The position numbers were made by a program, and so were the translations under genes. Positions 10,515-22,083 of a DNA stretch of 64,000 nucleotides are shown here, piece after piece. Numbering within the stretch: position 1 is the first letter of the stretch; each line of letters opens with the position of its first letter. The stretch is from Brasenia schreberi (lineage: Eukaryota; Streptophyta; Magnoliopsida; Nymphaeales; Cabombaceae): positions 8,988,501 through 9,052,500 of the forward strand of contig JAYKKT010000074.1 in NCBI GenBank assembly GCA_036023115.1. Reading direction: 5' to 3'. The notes under the pieces were generated by a model, which ran no database searches, had not been told where the DNA came from, and saw only the letters and a program-made list of their open reading frames with translations.

Positions 10515-12224
10515 CTGAAATAACATTTATTCTATCACATACCCAGAGCAGAAATTTTACTATAACATGGTATACATCATAATACAACAATAACAATTTG
10601 CTGATATCCATCACAATCATCAGAACACCATGCAATGTGTTCAAATAGCCTGATTGTGAAACACCTATGTATTTACAGCATATAGCCTGAATGTGTACTG
10701 GAATTTGAGGTATAGGGAATCTCACTCTGCAGAAAGGCTATTGAGAATCCCTTGCCTACTTTTACACAGTCCAACAGTGGCCGAAAACCACAAGCACGAC
10801 ATGGTCCACTGCCACTGAATATTTTCAAGAACTACATTAGAGGTGAAATCTGGGCTACAAATCTTGCAGTAGAAGTTCAGATTGGGACATAAGACCATTT
10901 TCTTAGATCAATATTCAAAGTTCTGAACTGCCGATCCTTTTGCCACTTTTTGTAAGTTGCAAAGCAATAAGATATTAAGATGAACTAAACAATGACTGAT
11001 AATATGCCAGATTTTCTCAGTTTCATTTTGAAAAAGAGGACCTCAACTGTCATGTTAGCTTTTAACAAGATTTGTAGACGGTCAGGATTTTAAGGTTCCT
11101 AGGGAGAGAGCACATGGGAACCATACTTACATGTACAGGATGCAACAGTTGTGGTGGGTAAATTGCTCTTACTGTCTGGTATCAGTGGAAACAAAATAAG
11201 CCGTTCCAGGGAATCAGTAAGGACGAAAGCTCACAGAGAAGTATAACAGAACCATTCTTCACTGTTATCTCACAATTTTTCTAAAGGAAAATAGAACAAT
11301 TGCAACATCTCATGGAAATGGAGTTACTAGTTCGCATCATCTTAGGAGCAGCAACTTTAAAATGAGATCTACCACTAGTACCACATCCTAGCAGATCGCC
11401 TGATCACATCTCCTTCAAGGGAAAGAATCACCAAATCGGACTGGAAGGAAGCTCCCTCCTATAGATAGTTGACTTCCAGAAGTTTAAGACCATTGGTTCA
11501 AATCAAGCTATGAACAATTCTTACTCCTCTGTTTTACTCTTGATCTTTTGGTCTAGCTGTTTTTTGTGCATTGCTTCCTTCCTTCTTGGTACTTCCTATG
11601 ATGCATGTTCTTGCTTCACAATTGCTTTCTTCGTTTTGCATTTGCTTTTGCTATGATGATCATGAATGATGAAACCCTAGATTAAGACCCAACATCTTGT
11701 GTTTTCCAGCTTTGCTAGTTGCCTGCACACCATTTGGACAAGTATAAATTCTTGTCTACTAGTGAAAGAGTTCATGAATTTGGTGGTACAAATCTCATGA
11801 GTTATTTTCATTAGGGTGGCTGTGGTTGAGAAAATAGCAATTAAATCTTTCTTGCTTTTGTAGTATTCTGTTGGTTGAACGAGTTTCAATTTCTTTTTTA
11901 CGTAATAGAATCCAACATGCCTCACTTGTCTGACACGTATATTTTGGAGAACAGTTTAAAGATAAAGATGCTTGGACTTGATTCTTTTTACTCACTTTTG
12001 TGTTTACACATACAAGTGATTGGCAGCAATCTTGCACCGTATGCAGTAATTGTACCCTGTAGCATTTTTCGTATTTATTTAATTATCAAAACCAAAAATG
12101 GAAATTCAGGAAAATGAAAAAATCAGAAAGTTCTCAAAAAATTGGAGTAATGCTACCAAGTGTAAGACAACATCAAACATCATCTATCACATAAAAAACA
12201 AGTTTTAGCTAATAAATCACAAAA
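10515..12224. other. Unassigned stretch; possible leader of small membrane protein gene
   Basis: No coding exon recognised. It is ordinary AT-rich DNA with short overlapping open frames. The unlocated 5' leader exon of the small gene at 10.2-10.5 kb may lie here. Confidence 0.4.
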
Positions 12225-13083
12225 TGAGTACCCACTGTTTAAGATAACAACAACAACAACCAACAAAAACAACTAAGCCTTTACTCATACTAGACGGGGT
12301 CGGCTACATGGATTCTTTGTTTCCACAAATCCCTATCGTGTGCCATGTTAGCAGTTAACTCACAATAAGCTAGATCATTCTTTATTGTTTCTTTCCAACA
12401 CTTTTGTAGTCGTCCTCTAGCTCTTTTAATACTCTTTCCAAATTTAGTTTTTCTAACCTTCTTAGAGGTTCTTCTTTTGATCTTCTTTCTATATGTCCAA
12501 ACCATCTTAAACGATATTCTCTCATTTTATCCTCTATTGGTGCCACTCCTAATTTTTTTCTAATAACCTCATTATGTATATGGTCTTTTCTTGTATGACC
12601 ACTCATCCATCTCAACATCTTCATTTCTGTCAAAGACATCTTTTGTACATGTTATGATTACCTGCCCAACACTCAGAACCATAAAACATGGCAGGACAAA
12701 TTGCCGCTCTATAATATTTACCTTTTAACTTTAATGGTATCTTCTTATCATAAAGAATACCTGATGCTCCTCTCTATTTTAACCAACCAACATTAATTCT
12801 ATGTGTAAGATCTCCATCAATTCTTCCATCACTCTGAAAAATTGACCCTATGTATTTAAAACTTTCCTTTTGGAGGATGCAATGTATGCTAATTTTAATT
12901 TCTATGTCCCCTGAGGTAACCAAATGATAAAACTTACATTTCATATATTGTGTCTTTGTTCTACTAAGTCGGAAGCCTTTGCTTTCTAATGTTTCTCTCC
13001 ACAGTTCCAATTTTCTATTAACTTTTTCCTTAGACTCCTCCACTAATACAATGTCATATGCAAATAACATACACCAAGGTACT

Positions 13084-13896
13084 GAGTGCAACTGGTTGTG
13101 AAACCTTAAGGATTTTACAGTCAAAGTTTTGAGTCAAACCTGTAGGGCAACTGGTTGATCCATACAAAAAAGCGCAACAAGTTGAAACATAAGCGACTGA
13201 ATGATTTAGTTTTTATTCATTAAACATGCGCCTTCATGAAAGGTAATGTTGTATTAAAAAGTACTTAAATGTTCAATTCAATGAATTGTTTGACTTTAAT
13301 TGTTAATATTATTTACTAATTGCTTATCTTTCTTTGTTGTAGGCAATTAAAAAAAGTAAATAGACAAGAAAGCCAATTTGATCCAATAAGTTTGGATAAT
13401 TTTGATATATTAGAAGACTGGATTATAGAAGATAGTGAAGAAAATACCCTTCTAACGGAAGAAGACATTGCATGGATTAATTTGGAAGGAGAGCAGCAAC
13501 AACATCAAGGAGACAAAGAATTTAATTTCCAAGCAGAAGGTGTTGATGATGATGAGGATCTTCAATAAGGAGAAGATGAAGATTATTTAGTTAATGATCC
13601 TGCTTACAATTTGTAAAATGTAAATGTATTTCATTTTTTTTATTCAAAATATGTAAATTTGGATGCAATTGTTCAATATTGAATGCTCAATCTGTACTAA
13701 ACTTTGCATTATATGAATTTAAAGAAATTACCATATTTTTCCATATTTTTCTTGATTTTTTCAGATTTTTACGAATTTTCTTGATTTTTAAATAATTTTT
13801 GAATTTTTTTAATATTAAAGTACGATACGGGCGATACGATACGCCCGTATCGTGGAGCCCAGCGATACGCGATATGATACGCATCAGACAACACTG
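13084..13896 (+). mobile_element. hAT-type transposon remnant
   Basis: Non-LINE DNA inside LINE A. After a TTGTTGTAG acceptor at about 13342, an exon reads an acidic C-terminal segment containing FDPISLDNFDILEDWI, the pattern found at the end of plant hAT-like transposases after the dimerisation domain. The right edge, read from the minus strand, starts CAGTGTTGTCTGATGC, a typical hAT terminus, and LINE sequence resumes directly at 13897. The subterminal region (13821-13882) is packed with CGATACG-type motifs and a perfect 11-bp inverted repeat (13823-13833 and 13842-13852). The left terminus and most of the transposase are missing, consistent with a deletion that also removed about 390 bp of LINE A. 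Confidence 0.6.
13342..13568 (+). pseudogene. hAT transposase C-terminal exon fragment
   Basis: Open frame coding for roughly 75 residues, very acidic, with ISLDNFDILEDWI and then a run of E/D/Q residues. Only the extreme C-terminus is left; no catalytic residues or zinc finger are present. A near-frame continuation after the stop (EDEDYLVNDP) suggests an original slightly longer tail. Confidence 0.5.
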
Positions 13897-15163
13897 GTCT
13901 TAACCTACATTCGATAATTCTTTCCCACAATTTCATAGTATGGCTCATTAACTTGATACCTCGATAATTCGTATAATTTTGAATGTCTCCCTTGTTCTTA
14001 TATACGGGTATAAGTGTACTTGCTCTCCATTCCTCGGACATCTTTTGGTTTTTTCATGTTTCATTAAATAGTCTTCTGAGCCAATTAATTCCTATTTCTC
14101 TTAGTATTTTCCAAACTTCTATAAGAATATTATCTGGTCCTACCGATTTACCACCCTTCATATGTTTAAGAGCCTCTTTGACTTCACTCTTTTGAATACG
14201 TCGGGAGAAATTGTGGTTTATATATTTTTCTGATTTGACTAACTCTCCTAATCTAATACTAACATTTTTATTTTCATTAAAAACTTATAAAAATAGTTTT
14301 TCCATCTATTTCTTATATCATCATTTGGCACTAGAATTTTTTCATCCTTGTCCTTGATGCATCTAACATAATTAAGATCTTTAGTTTTCTTATCTCTAGC
14401 CCTAACTATCTTAAAAATATCTCTTTCACCCTCTTTTGAGTTGAGTTTTTTATATAAATCCTTCCAAATTTTAGCTTTTGCTTTAGTAACGGCCTTTTTC
14501 GCTTCCTTCTTTGCTTTCTTGTAAGCCTATAAAGTTTCACTAGTTTTCTTAGCATAATGTAATTTGTAACATGTCCTCTTTGCCTTGATTTTATTTTGCA
14601 CTACTTCACTCCACCACCAAGCTTCTTTTTATCCCGGTACACCTCCCTTAGATACACCTAACACATCTTTCGCCACTGTCCTAATATGTATAGCCATATT
14701 GTTCCACATATCACAGGATGTACCAACATAATTCCAAACATCTCCTTGAACGACTTTCTGTTTAAATATATCTTTTTTCTCGCTTTTGAGGTTTCACCAT
14801 TTAGTCTGAATAGCTTGATGCATTCTTTTCTTCTTTGTCTATTTTTTTTATTTGTAAATCCATAACTAAAAGTCGATGTTGGGTGGTTAAGCTTTCTCCT
14901 AGAATTACCTTGCAATCTTTACAACACGCTCTATCTTCTTTTCTATAAATAAGGTAATCAATTTGTGTTTGTGATAAGCTACTCTTATAAGTACTTAAAT
15001 GTTCATCTCGTTTTTTAAATATTGTATTGATTATAAAGAGATTAAATGCCATAGCAAAATTTAAAATCTCCCTACCTTCCTCGTTTATATCCCCAAAACA
15101 AAGTTTCCATGAATCCCTTGATATACTAATGCCTCTTTACCGACATGTCCATTTAAGTCTCCT

Positions 15164-15984
15164 ACAAACAACAACAACAACTAAGCCTTTTCCCATACTA
15201 GACGGGGTCGGCTACATGGATTCTTTGTTTCCACAGATCCCTATCGTGTGCCATGTTAGCAGTTAACTCGCAATAAGCTAGATCATTCTTTATTATTTCT
15301 TTCCAACACTTTTGTGGTCGTCCTCTACCTCTTTTAATACTTTCCAAATTTAGTTTTTCTAACCTTCTTAGAGGTTCTTCTTTTGATCTTCTTTTTATAT
15401 GTCCAAACCATCGTAAACGATATTCTCTCATTTTATCCTCTATGGGTGGCACTCCTAATTTGTTTCTAATAACCTCATTATGTATACAATCTTTTCTTAT
15501 ATGACCACTCATCCATCTCAACATCTTCATTTATGTCATAGACATCTTTTGCACATGTTGATGACTAACTGCCCAACACTCAGAACCATAAAACATGGCA
15601 GGCCTAATTGCTGCTCTATAATATTTACCTTTTAACTTTAATGGTATCTTCTTATCACAAAGAATAACTAATGCTCCTCTCCATTTTAACCAACCAGCAT
15701 TAATTATATGCGTAACATCTCCGTCAATTCTTCCATCACTCTGAAAATTTGACCCTAGGTATTTAAAACTTTCCTTTTGGGGGATGCAATGTGTGCCAAT
15801 TTTAATTTCTATGTCCTCAGAGGTAACCAAATGATCAACTTACATTCCATATATTATGTCTTTGTTCTACTAAGTCGGAGGCCTTTGCTTTCTAATGTTT
15901 CTTTCCATAGTTTCAATTTTCTATTAACTTTTTCCTTAGACTCTTCCACTAATACAATGTCATCTGCAAATAACATACACCAAT
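15164..15984 (-). mobile_element. LINE B: 5'-truncated RTE LINE nested in LINE A
   Basis: Starts with an ACAAC-type tail followed by the LINE 3' end and runs through the C-terminal and late RT region to about 15984. LINE A endonuclease sequence then resumes (CTCCTAAAC; left edge ends TCTCCT). Comparison with the LINE at 28.9-29.0 kb shows the host LINE is continuous across the site with CTCCT shared at both edges, a possible short target duplication. Its frame carries a few stops and shifts but is better preserved than LINE A, fitting a later insertion. Confidence 0.8.
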
Positions 15985-16801
15985 CCTCCTAAACAAAATC
16001 TCCCTTTGTGGAATCTTTTGAATCACCTTATCCAACTCTTCCCAGAAAGCCGTCTTTATACTATCTTCTAGTCCTACTTGGGATGCATAAGCACAAACTA
16101 TATTCAAAACCTCTTCTCCTAACACTAATTTCAACATCATGATTCGGTCACCATATCGTTGTATGTCTACTACACTATCCTTTAAATATTTATTTATGAT
16201 AATACCAACTCCGTTTCGAGCTTTTTCTTTACATGAGTACCATAATTTAAAATCTATATCCTCTACCTCATTTGCTTTTTCTCAAACCCATTTTTGTCTC
16301 TTGTAAACATAGAATATGAATCTTTCTCCGAATCATAGTATCTACCACCTTCATTAGCTTACCGGATAATGTTCCGATATTCCAAGAACCAATACGAATC
16401 TTATTATCTACGACTAGCTTCCTTACCCCCCGCATCCGTCTATATTCAAAATGCGGAGACCCTCTCTAAAAATTATTCACTGCATTTGGGCGGCAATGTA
16501 GAGGGACTAACTTCTTTACCCACACCCGTCCATGATGTGGGAACCCTCTCTGTCATTGATTCACTACATTCGAGCGAAAATGTAGTGGCCCTTGCTTACT
16601 TATTACTACATTCGGGCTCTACAGCACGTCGCTAGGTGGGGATGCCCCAAAGCAATGCTCATAATTTTTACAATCCATGTTATAAAAATCCGACAAAGTT
16701 TTACGCCGGATGTCGAAAGCCTAACACAATCCTTCTCATTTATCCGAGCAATGCAAGGGTGATCCCTTACATGGGCAGAGTTGAGTACTCACTGTTTAAG
16801 A

Positions 16802-19475
16802 AGCGAGAAAAAAAGAAGATAGAAGTGAACTGACATAGTCACAGTCATAGTGTTATACAAAACCAAAGTCATAAAAAGTTCTATGGTTACGAATGATAGG
16901 TATGATAGTTTGAGTGTCCCTAATGACCTGATTAATTTTATTTGCATAGTTGCATTATAGGTAATTGTTTCAAGGCCTGCACAAGAGCACCCAACATTTG
17001 GAAATCCATGACTTAGGGTAAGCTTATGCAACAGCTAAGCCCCTTCATGAACTTCTATACGCATGAAGTACGCATATTTCAGTGCATATGTTATAATGCA
17101 TGAGTAGGACTGTAGGAGTGTTCAGTTAAGCACAGGAGGCATTCGCTCAACAGTCACAGGCATAGTATTTGGCCAATAGTGTACACGGGATCATAGAAAA
17201 GCTTGTCCAACTCCATTTTCTGATACTTAGTAAGCTTACTTGTACTTGGCTAAGTTTTTTATAAACGTGCATGCCTAAGTTGTGTATAACTTCACCTAGT
17301 AAGAGGATGAACCATGCCAAGGCAATTGAATGAATGGGTTCTTATTGAATTTTCAAACTTTGTAAAACGTTGCAAGTTTGAAGTTTTGCCTCATGAGATG
17401 AGTAGACGCTTGAATACCTTTCACAGCACTGTTTCATGGGGGGGTTTTATACATAAAAATCTCTGGATTGCGTAAATAGAGACAGGTAAGAAACATATTA
17501 CATGTGCATGCATGGTGAATTCGTGAAAACAACACTAGAAGGGTATAAGAGAAAGGTTTTCAGGGAAAGAAATTATGGAGATTGATCCCGTTGGTTTTTG
17601 ACGGATCAGTTAACTGTTGATAACTTGATATAACTACCTTCATCTTGGGATTCTGTATTTGACCTTGAATACCACCTCTAGCTGAAAACATTATAATAAA
17701 ATACTTCATTTTTTCAATTAGCAAAACACAAATAGTGTTGGAAAAAGGATGTTTTTCGTTTTTGGTAAATTAACTCTTAAATTGTAGTATGTCATAACTT
17801 TCTCGCCAATTTCCAAGGGATATCTTTCATATCAGTTTGTAATTATGTTACCTTGGAACAAATTCCAAAAGGCATCCCACTTCACTTACTGCTTCTTTTA
17901 GGCATATCCATCTAGTGGCATTGCTGTGGATATAATTCCATGTTCATAATGGTTTTCAGCACTGATTTAGCTGTTAGGATGCTAACTTCTAAGAAGCAAT
18001 CATCTTGTGGCGGCTATTAGTTATCCTAGGTTTGACAGGAACTCCCACAGTAGGTCAGGGAAACACTTCCCAGCATTATCCATTTACAAATTATTAGCCA
18101 TTGCTTCAAAAAATCATAAGAATCTGGTGCTACAGTACTTTCTTTGTGCTGTCCTCATGTTTCTACGTGATCCTTTCATACCTCTTATAACATCATGTGT
18201 CTCATTTTCTAATTGCATGCTTGTCGTCAAGGAATTCATCAAAGTGAATGATGGTATCAAAGACTTAATTTAATCTTTTAAAGTTCAACGTGGCCGTATG
18301 TTAGGCTTTTAATAGTCAAGTCTTTAGTTTTTCTCAAGTCATAGATAAGAATGACATGAATAACCTGTTTGATTAGTCAAATGAGCAAGCAGTTACTTTT
18401 CATTTGATTACATGCAGAATTTTTGTTACTATTTTGTTTCTTCTTTGGTTTAATTTGCATTCTTTTTTTTGGTTCCCCTTGATGCGTCCTGTTCATGTCT
18501 ATCTTAGTTCTCATTAGACTCATTTATTTATCGTCTACTTCTTATTTTCTGTAGAAAAGACACCTCAACCCCCCTCTTCTATTTCTACCAATTTTAACAA
18601 AACCTTACTACTTATTTCTGCTTTTTCTGTTGCTTTCTAGTTCTGCTTTCCTGTTAGGTAATATTAGTTTATCCTAAATTATTTATACTCCAGAAAAAAA
18701 ATCTTTTTCAAATAGAGGAAAGGAAACACTGTTGTTTAAGATTGTAGGGACTGGGAACACATAACATTCCTCTCTACCTTTTTCTGTCTCCCACGTTTAT
18801 TTGAATTTTTTTCTCTTTCACTCTTTCTAGATCTTCTTACTCGAAAGATGTCTGTGGTTTATAATGTACATGATTTGTCAGATATCCCATTGATTTTGAG
18901 TAAAGTTATCATGGTGTTTCTTTATTTGAAAGCTTGAAAGAATGGAACTTTATCTATCTTATTCCCTCCAATTGTAAAACAAATAAAATTCTAAAACTCA
19001 TGCTCAAGAATAAAAGTTCTTCACCAAGTATTCAACTATAATGCACCATAGTCATGGATCAATAGACTCGACCTTCAAAGAACACGTTTGCCTTCATTCC
19101 CTTGTGACCCAAAGCAAACATAAAGAACGGACTTAACTTCACCAAAGCAAGAAGGTTGGCATGCTTTTATGGCGTACAAGGACATATCATTCGAAATACT
19201 AACGCTTTACCTGGCCGGAGTTGCCGTATAGGGGTTCGTCGGCGAGCAGTTCGCCGGAGACTGGTGGTCGCTGGAGAGGATGTTGCAGGTGACCGCAGAA
19301 GCTTCTGTCCAGCGAAAGCACTAGGGCACGGAAAATATAATGGCAGACTCAATTTTGGGGACTGAAAATGAACCCATGGAACAGGCGCATTCCACGGGCC
19401 CACGCACTGTTTCCATCGAGCCGGTTAGATGGCACCGTCCAAACCAAGAAAAGCGTGATACGCACAGGTCTTTGA
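16802..19475. other. Unassigned stretch
   Basis: No gene recognised on either strand. It is mostly AT-rich. A GC-rich patch at about 19200-19460 has overlapping open frames on both strands but no recognisable domain or start context. Confidence 0.4.
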
Positions 19476-20913
19476 CGGTGTGTTTGATTGATGATGTCAG
19501 GCCCAGGCCTCGACCCACCTAGGTTCGAAAACCGTGGTTTACGTGTTTGATTCGTTAGTGTATCAAAATTTTGGTTTGGGTGCGACACGGTTCGATGGAG
19601 TAGGAAGAGGTTCTTGGATTTTCGTGTGAAGTCTTGCAGTCTACCTTCTTCGTAGTGTTTGAAGTTTTTGGTTTTAAGTAAAACTTATAGAACTATAATT
19701 CAATGCTAATGACTATTCCCTATCACTATTTCATGTTTGATATGCAACTGTGAGCACCATAAATCAAAGTCCAGTTCTCCTAGAACTCTATATTGGAAAC
19801 AGTAGACGATCAATTGGGGAACGATACTCATCAAAGAAATCCCAGCTGTAATACCCACCGCAAAAACAGCACATACGATTATGCATTCAACCGTGCGCCA
19901 TTAGAACTGGGACTACAGTTCAAGTACAAAGAGGTGTTTCATTAGGTCAGACCCTCAATTTTAAGAACTACGGTGTCAAATCTGCATCTCGAATCAGACA
20001 ATAAATGTAGAGGGTAATGAAATTATAGTTTCATGGACCAGATTTCACTTAAAAAAATCAGTCCCATATCAAGGGGTGGACTTATAGTGTTGGAACTTAG
20101 AACTGCTCTCTCGATCTCTCGACGTTTTAACGCTTCTATCTTTCTCTCATGACGCTTTATCATTCGCTCTTCAAGCGAGTGCTGCTCCCTTATGTTACTT
20201 CATTCATTGTGCGTGCATGTAAGATGCAAGTAATGTTTCCCTTTCTCTTCTTCTTTCTTGTCTCTCACACTCATTCACATTTCTATTTTCTTTCTCTTTA
20301 TCAACCATCAATTTTATGTTTTCTTCTTCTTCTCCCTTCTTCCTTCTCCTTGTTCCTTTTCTTCATTTTTTTCTTTCTTCCCTTCCTCAACTTAAATGTT
20401 TTTTGTGTATTTCATTTTGTGCATTTTATTATGTTTGATGAAATGCTTAGAATAATTTGTGTTGGACTTATGTATGATGTCTGTAATTGCAAAAAAACTT
20501 CTTTCGGCTCAATATTTGCTACCATCTTCTTTCATGAACTAAGATAACGAGTTCAATAAATTTTCATTCTAAGATTCTATGTGTATCTGCAACATATATG
20601 TAATCAAAAGTAAGTAAATTTTATACTCTTCTTAGTAACATGTTTACTCCAATAATATTACCGATTTGTAAGTAGTCGTTCTTGAGTGTTCCACTTGAAG
20701 TCTCAATGTACTCTTAGCATTCTTGAGAGTACAATATAACCATCCAAATGAAGCTTTGTTATATATCTGCAATTGAGCTATCATAATCTTGGTATTGCTC
20801 CTTCAATCCATTAATTACATTCTACTCATTCACCCACTCACCTAAAGAAACAAAAATGAATTTGTCATTTTTCAATCTTCAAGATCTTGCTAAAAAATCA
20901 TTTCTCCAACTAG

Positions 20914-21225
20914 ATATGCATTACATTAAAAGATGACGTTTGGAGTGAACATATCAAGTATCATAAGAGATTTCGACATGCATCACATTGGAAGCATTAT
21001 GATGTCTTGAATGAGATTTTTAAGTCAATTGTTATAGGGCATGGAGCAGACATTGGATATCACTCAAATGTTTACCCAAAAGATAATTCTAGTATACCTA
21101 GTTTTTCATTAGTAGACTTGGATATTGATAATGATATTGTTTCGAATAGCTCTCTCGTAATGTTCCATATTATTATGATTTTTCCTCTGTTGTTACTAAC
21201 TTTCCTATTGAACAATTTGATATAG
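20914..21225 (+). pseudogene. MYB/SANT-like (Harbinger-associated) relic
   Basis: The open frame reads LKDDVWSEHIKYHKRFR, then HWKHYDVLNEIF and GHGAD. This matches the layout of plant MYB/SANT-like DNA-binding domains (D-x-VW-x-x-YIK-x-H, a basic patch, Y-x-x-L-x-x-IF, and a short GxxA turn) that accompany PIF/Harbinger transposases. It has no start context and ends in hydrophobic read-through, so it is a fragment. Confidence 0.5.
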
Positions 21226-21807
21226 AAAGGATACCAATGAGAGAGGAAGGCTTCACATGATGTAATGGTTGATACTTTTTACAAATACTTTATTTTGAAT
21301 TTAAAGTTGTAGTTATAGTTGTAATTGATTCTGTTATGGACATGAAGTTGTAATTGATTTTATCCTCAAAGTTATTATGAACGTAAAAGATGCTTTAAAG
21401 ATATTTGTATTTATTTTTTTAGATGATATTTATGTATTATATCTTTCTTATGAGTCAAAATTGACATCGTGTAAGAGGAGACTGACAAAAAAATTAGAAA
21501 AGAGAAGTACAAACAGATTATATTTGAGACAATTGTGAATGCCATTTTAGAGTGTATTTTTTTTCAAGACTGATTTATTTTTTATAAGTTTTGATTCTAT
21601 TTTTGAATATCGAACAAAAGTTATAGTTGTTGATATGATTGTTGTTATAAATGCTCAAGACCCGGAATTGCCTTTGGGTAAGAAGAGACTATGCTGAAAC
21701 TTTAAAAGAATGTAAAAGTACAAAGTGTTGACCGATTGAACATATGGATATAATGTTTATAATTATAATTATTGTTTATAGTTCTAACTGAAATAGTTAA
21801 TCAATTG

Positions 21808-21808
<1 letters not shown>

Positions 21809-21845
<37 letters not shown>

Positions 21846-21846
21846 A
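21809..21846. repeat. (TA)n(TG)n microsatellite
   Basis: About eleven TA units followed by seven TG units, inside the presumed Harbinger element. Confidence 0.9.
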
Positions 21847-22083
21847 TGAATTTTATTAAATGTGAAACTAGTTGTAGGAAGTTGAAATTCTAGTACTGTG
21901 CAAGAGCAAAACAAATACAAACCATGGTTTGAGTGTCAGTTCGAAGTGCAAATCAAACAAGGAACTATAGATGTTCTTACCATAGGTTTCAATCCCTTAT
22001 GAACCTGAAACTGTAGTTCCATTATTAAAAACTTGGTATCATGAATCAAACAAGGACCAAGCCATTTAATCAAACAGACGCCT

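Larger units (their letters stand above)
12245..16781 (-). mobile_element. LINE A: full-length RTE-type LINE, interrupted
   Basis: Minus-strand LINE. The 3' end with its CAA/TTG repeat tail is at 12245 and the 5' end is at 16781. Flanks carry a 20-bp target duplication (12225-12244 and 16782-16801) with one mismatch, so this is one insertion with an intact 5' end. From 5' to 3' it has a 5' region with inverted-repeat hairpins, an APE-type endonuclease (starting RIGSWNIG) and a reverse transcriptase. The C-terminal tail ends RIHVADPV, and the stop lies about 17 bases before the TTG tail. The frames are broken by many stops. It is interrupted at 13084-13896 by hAT DNA with loss of about 390 bp of RT, and at 15164-15984 by LINE B. 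Clade assignment rests on APE plus RT, no RNase H and the short repeat tail. Confidence 0.85.
19476..22083. mobile_element. Probable PIF/Harbinger-type DNA transposon remnant
   Basis: The left edge reads GGTGTGTTTGATTGATGA (from about 19477). The right edge, on the minus strand, reads GGCGTCTGTTTGATTAAATG (from 22082): imperfect terminal inverted repeats sharing TGTTTGATT. Additional GTTTGATT copies lie just inside both ends (about 19540, 22049 and 21968). The right flank begins TAA, the triplet expected for PIF/Harbinger, but the matching left triplet is not intact. The interior carries a MYB/SANT-like relic of the kind encoded as the second gene in these elements. No DDE transposase was found, so the element is defective. 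Confidence 0.5.

Noticed and set aside
20149..20547. 132-codon hydrophobic plus-strand frame
   Set aside because: It is translated from a long T/C-rich tract, so Phe/Leu/Ser bias makes it look like a membrane protein. No family resemblance.
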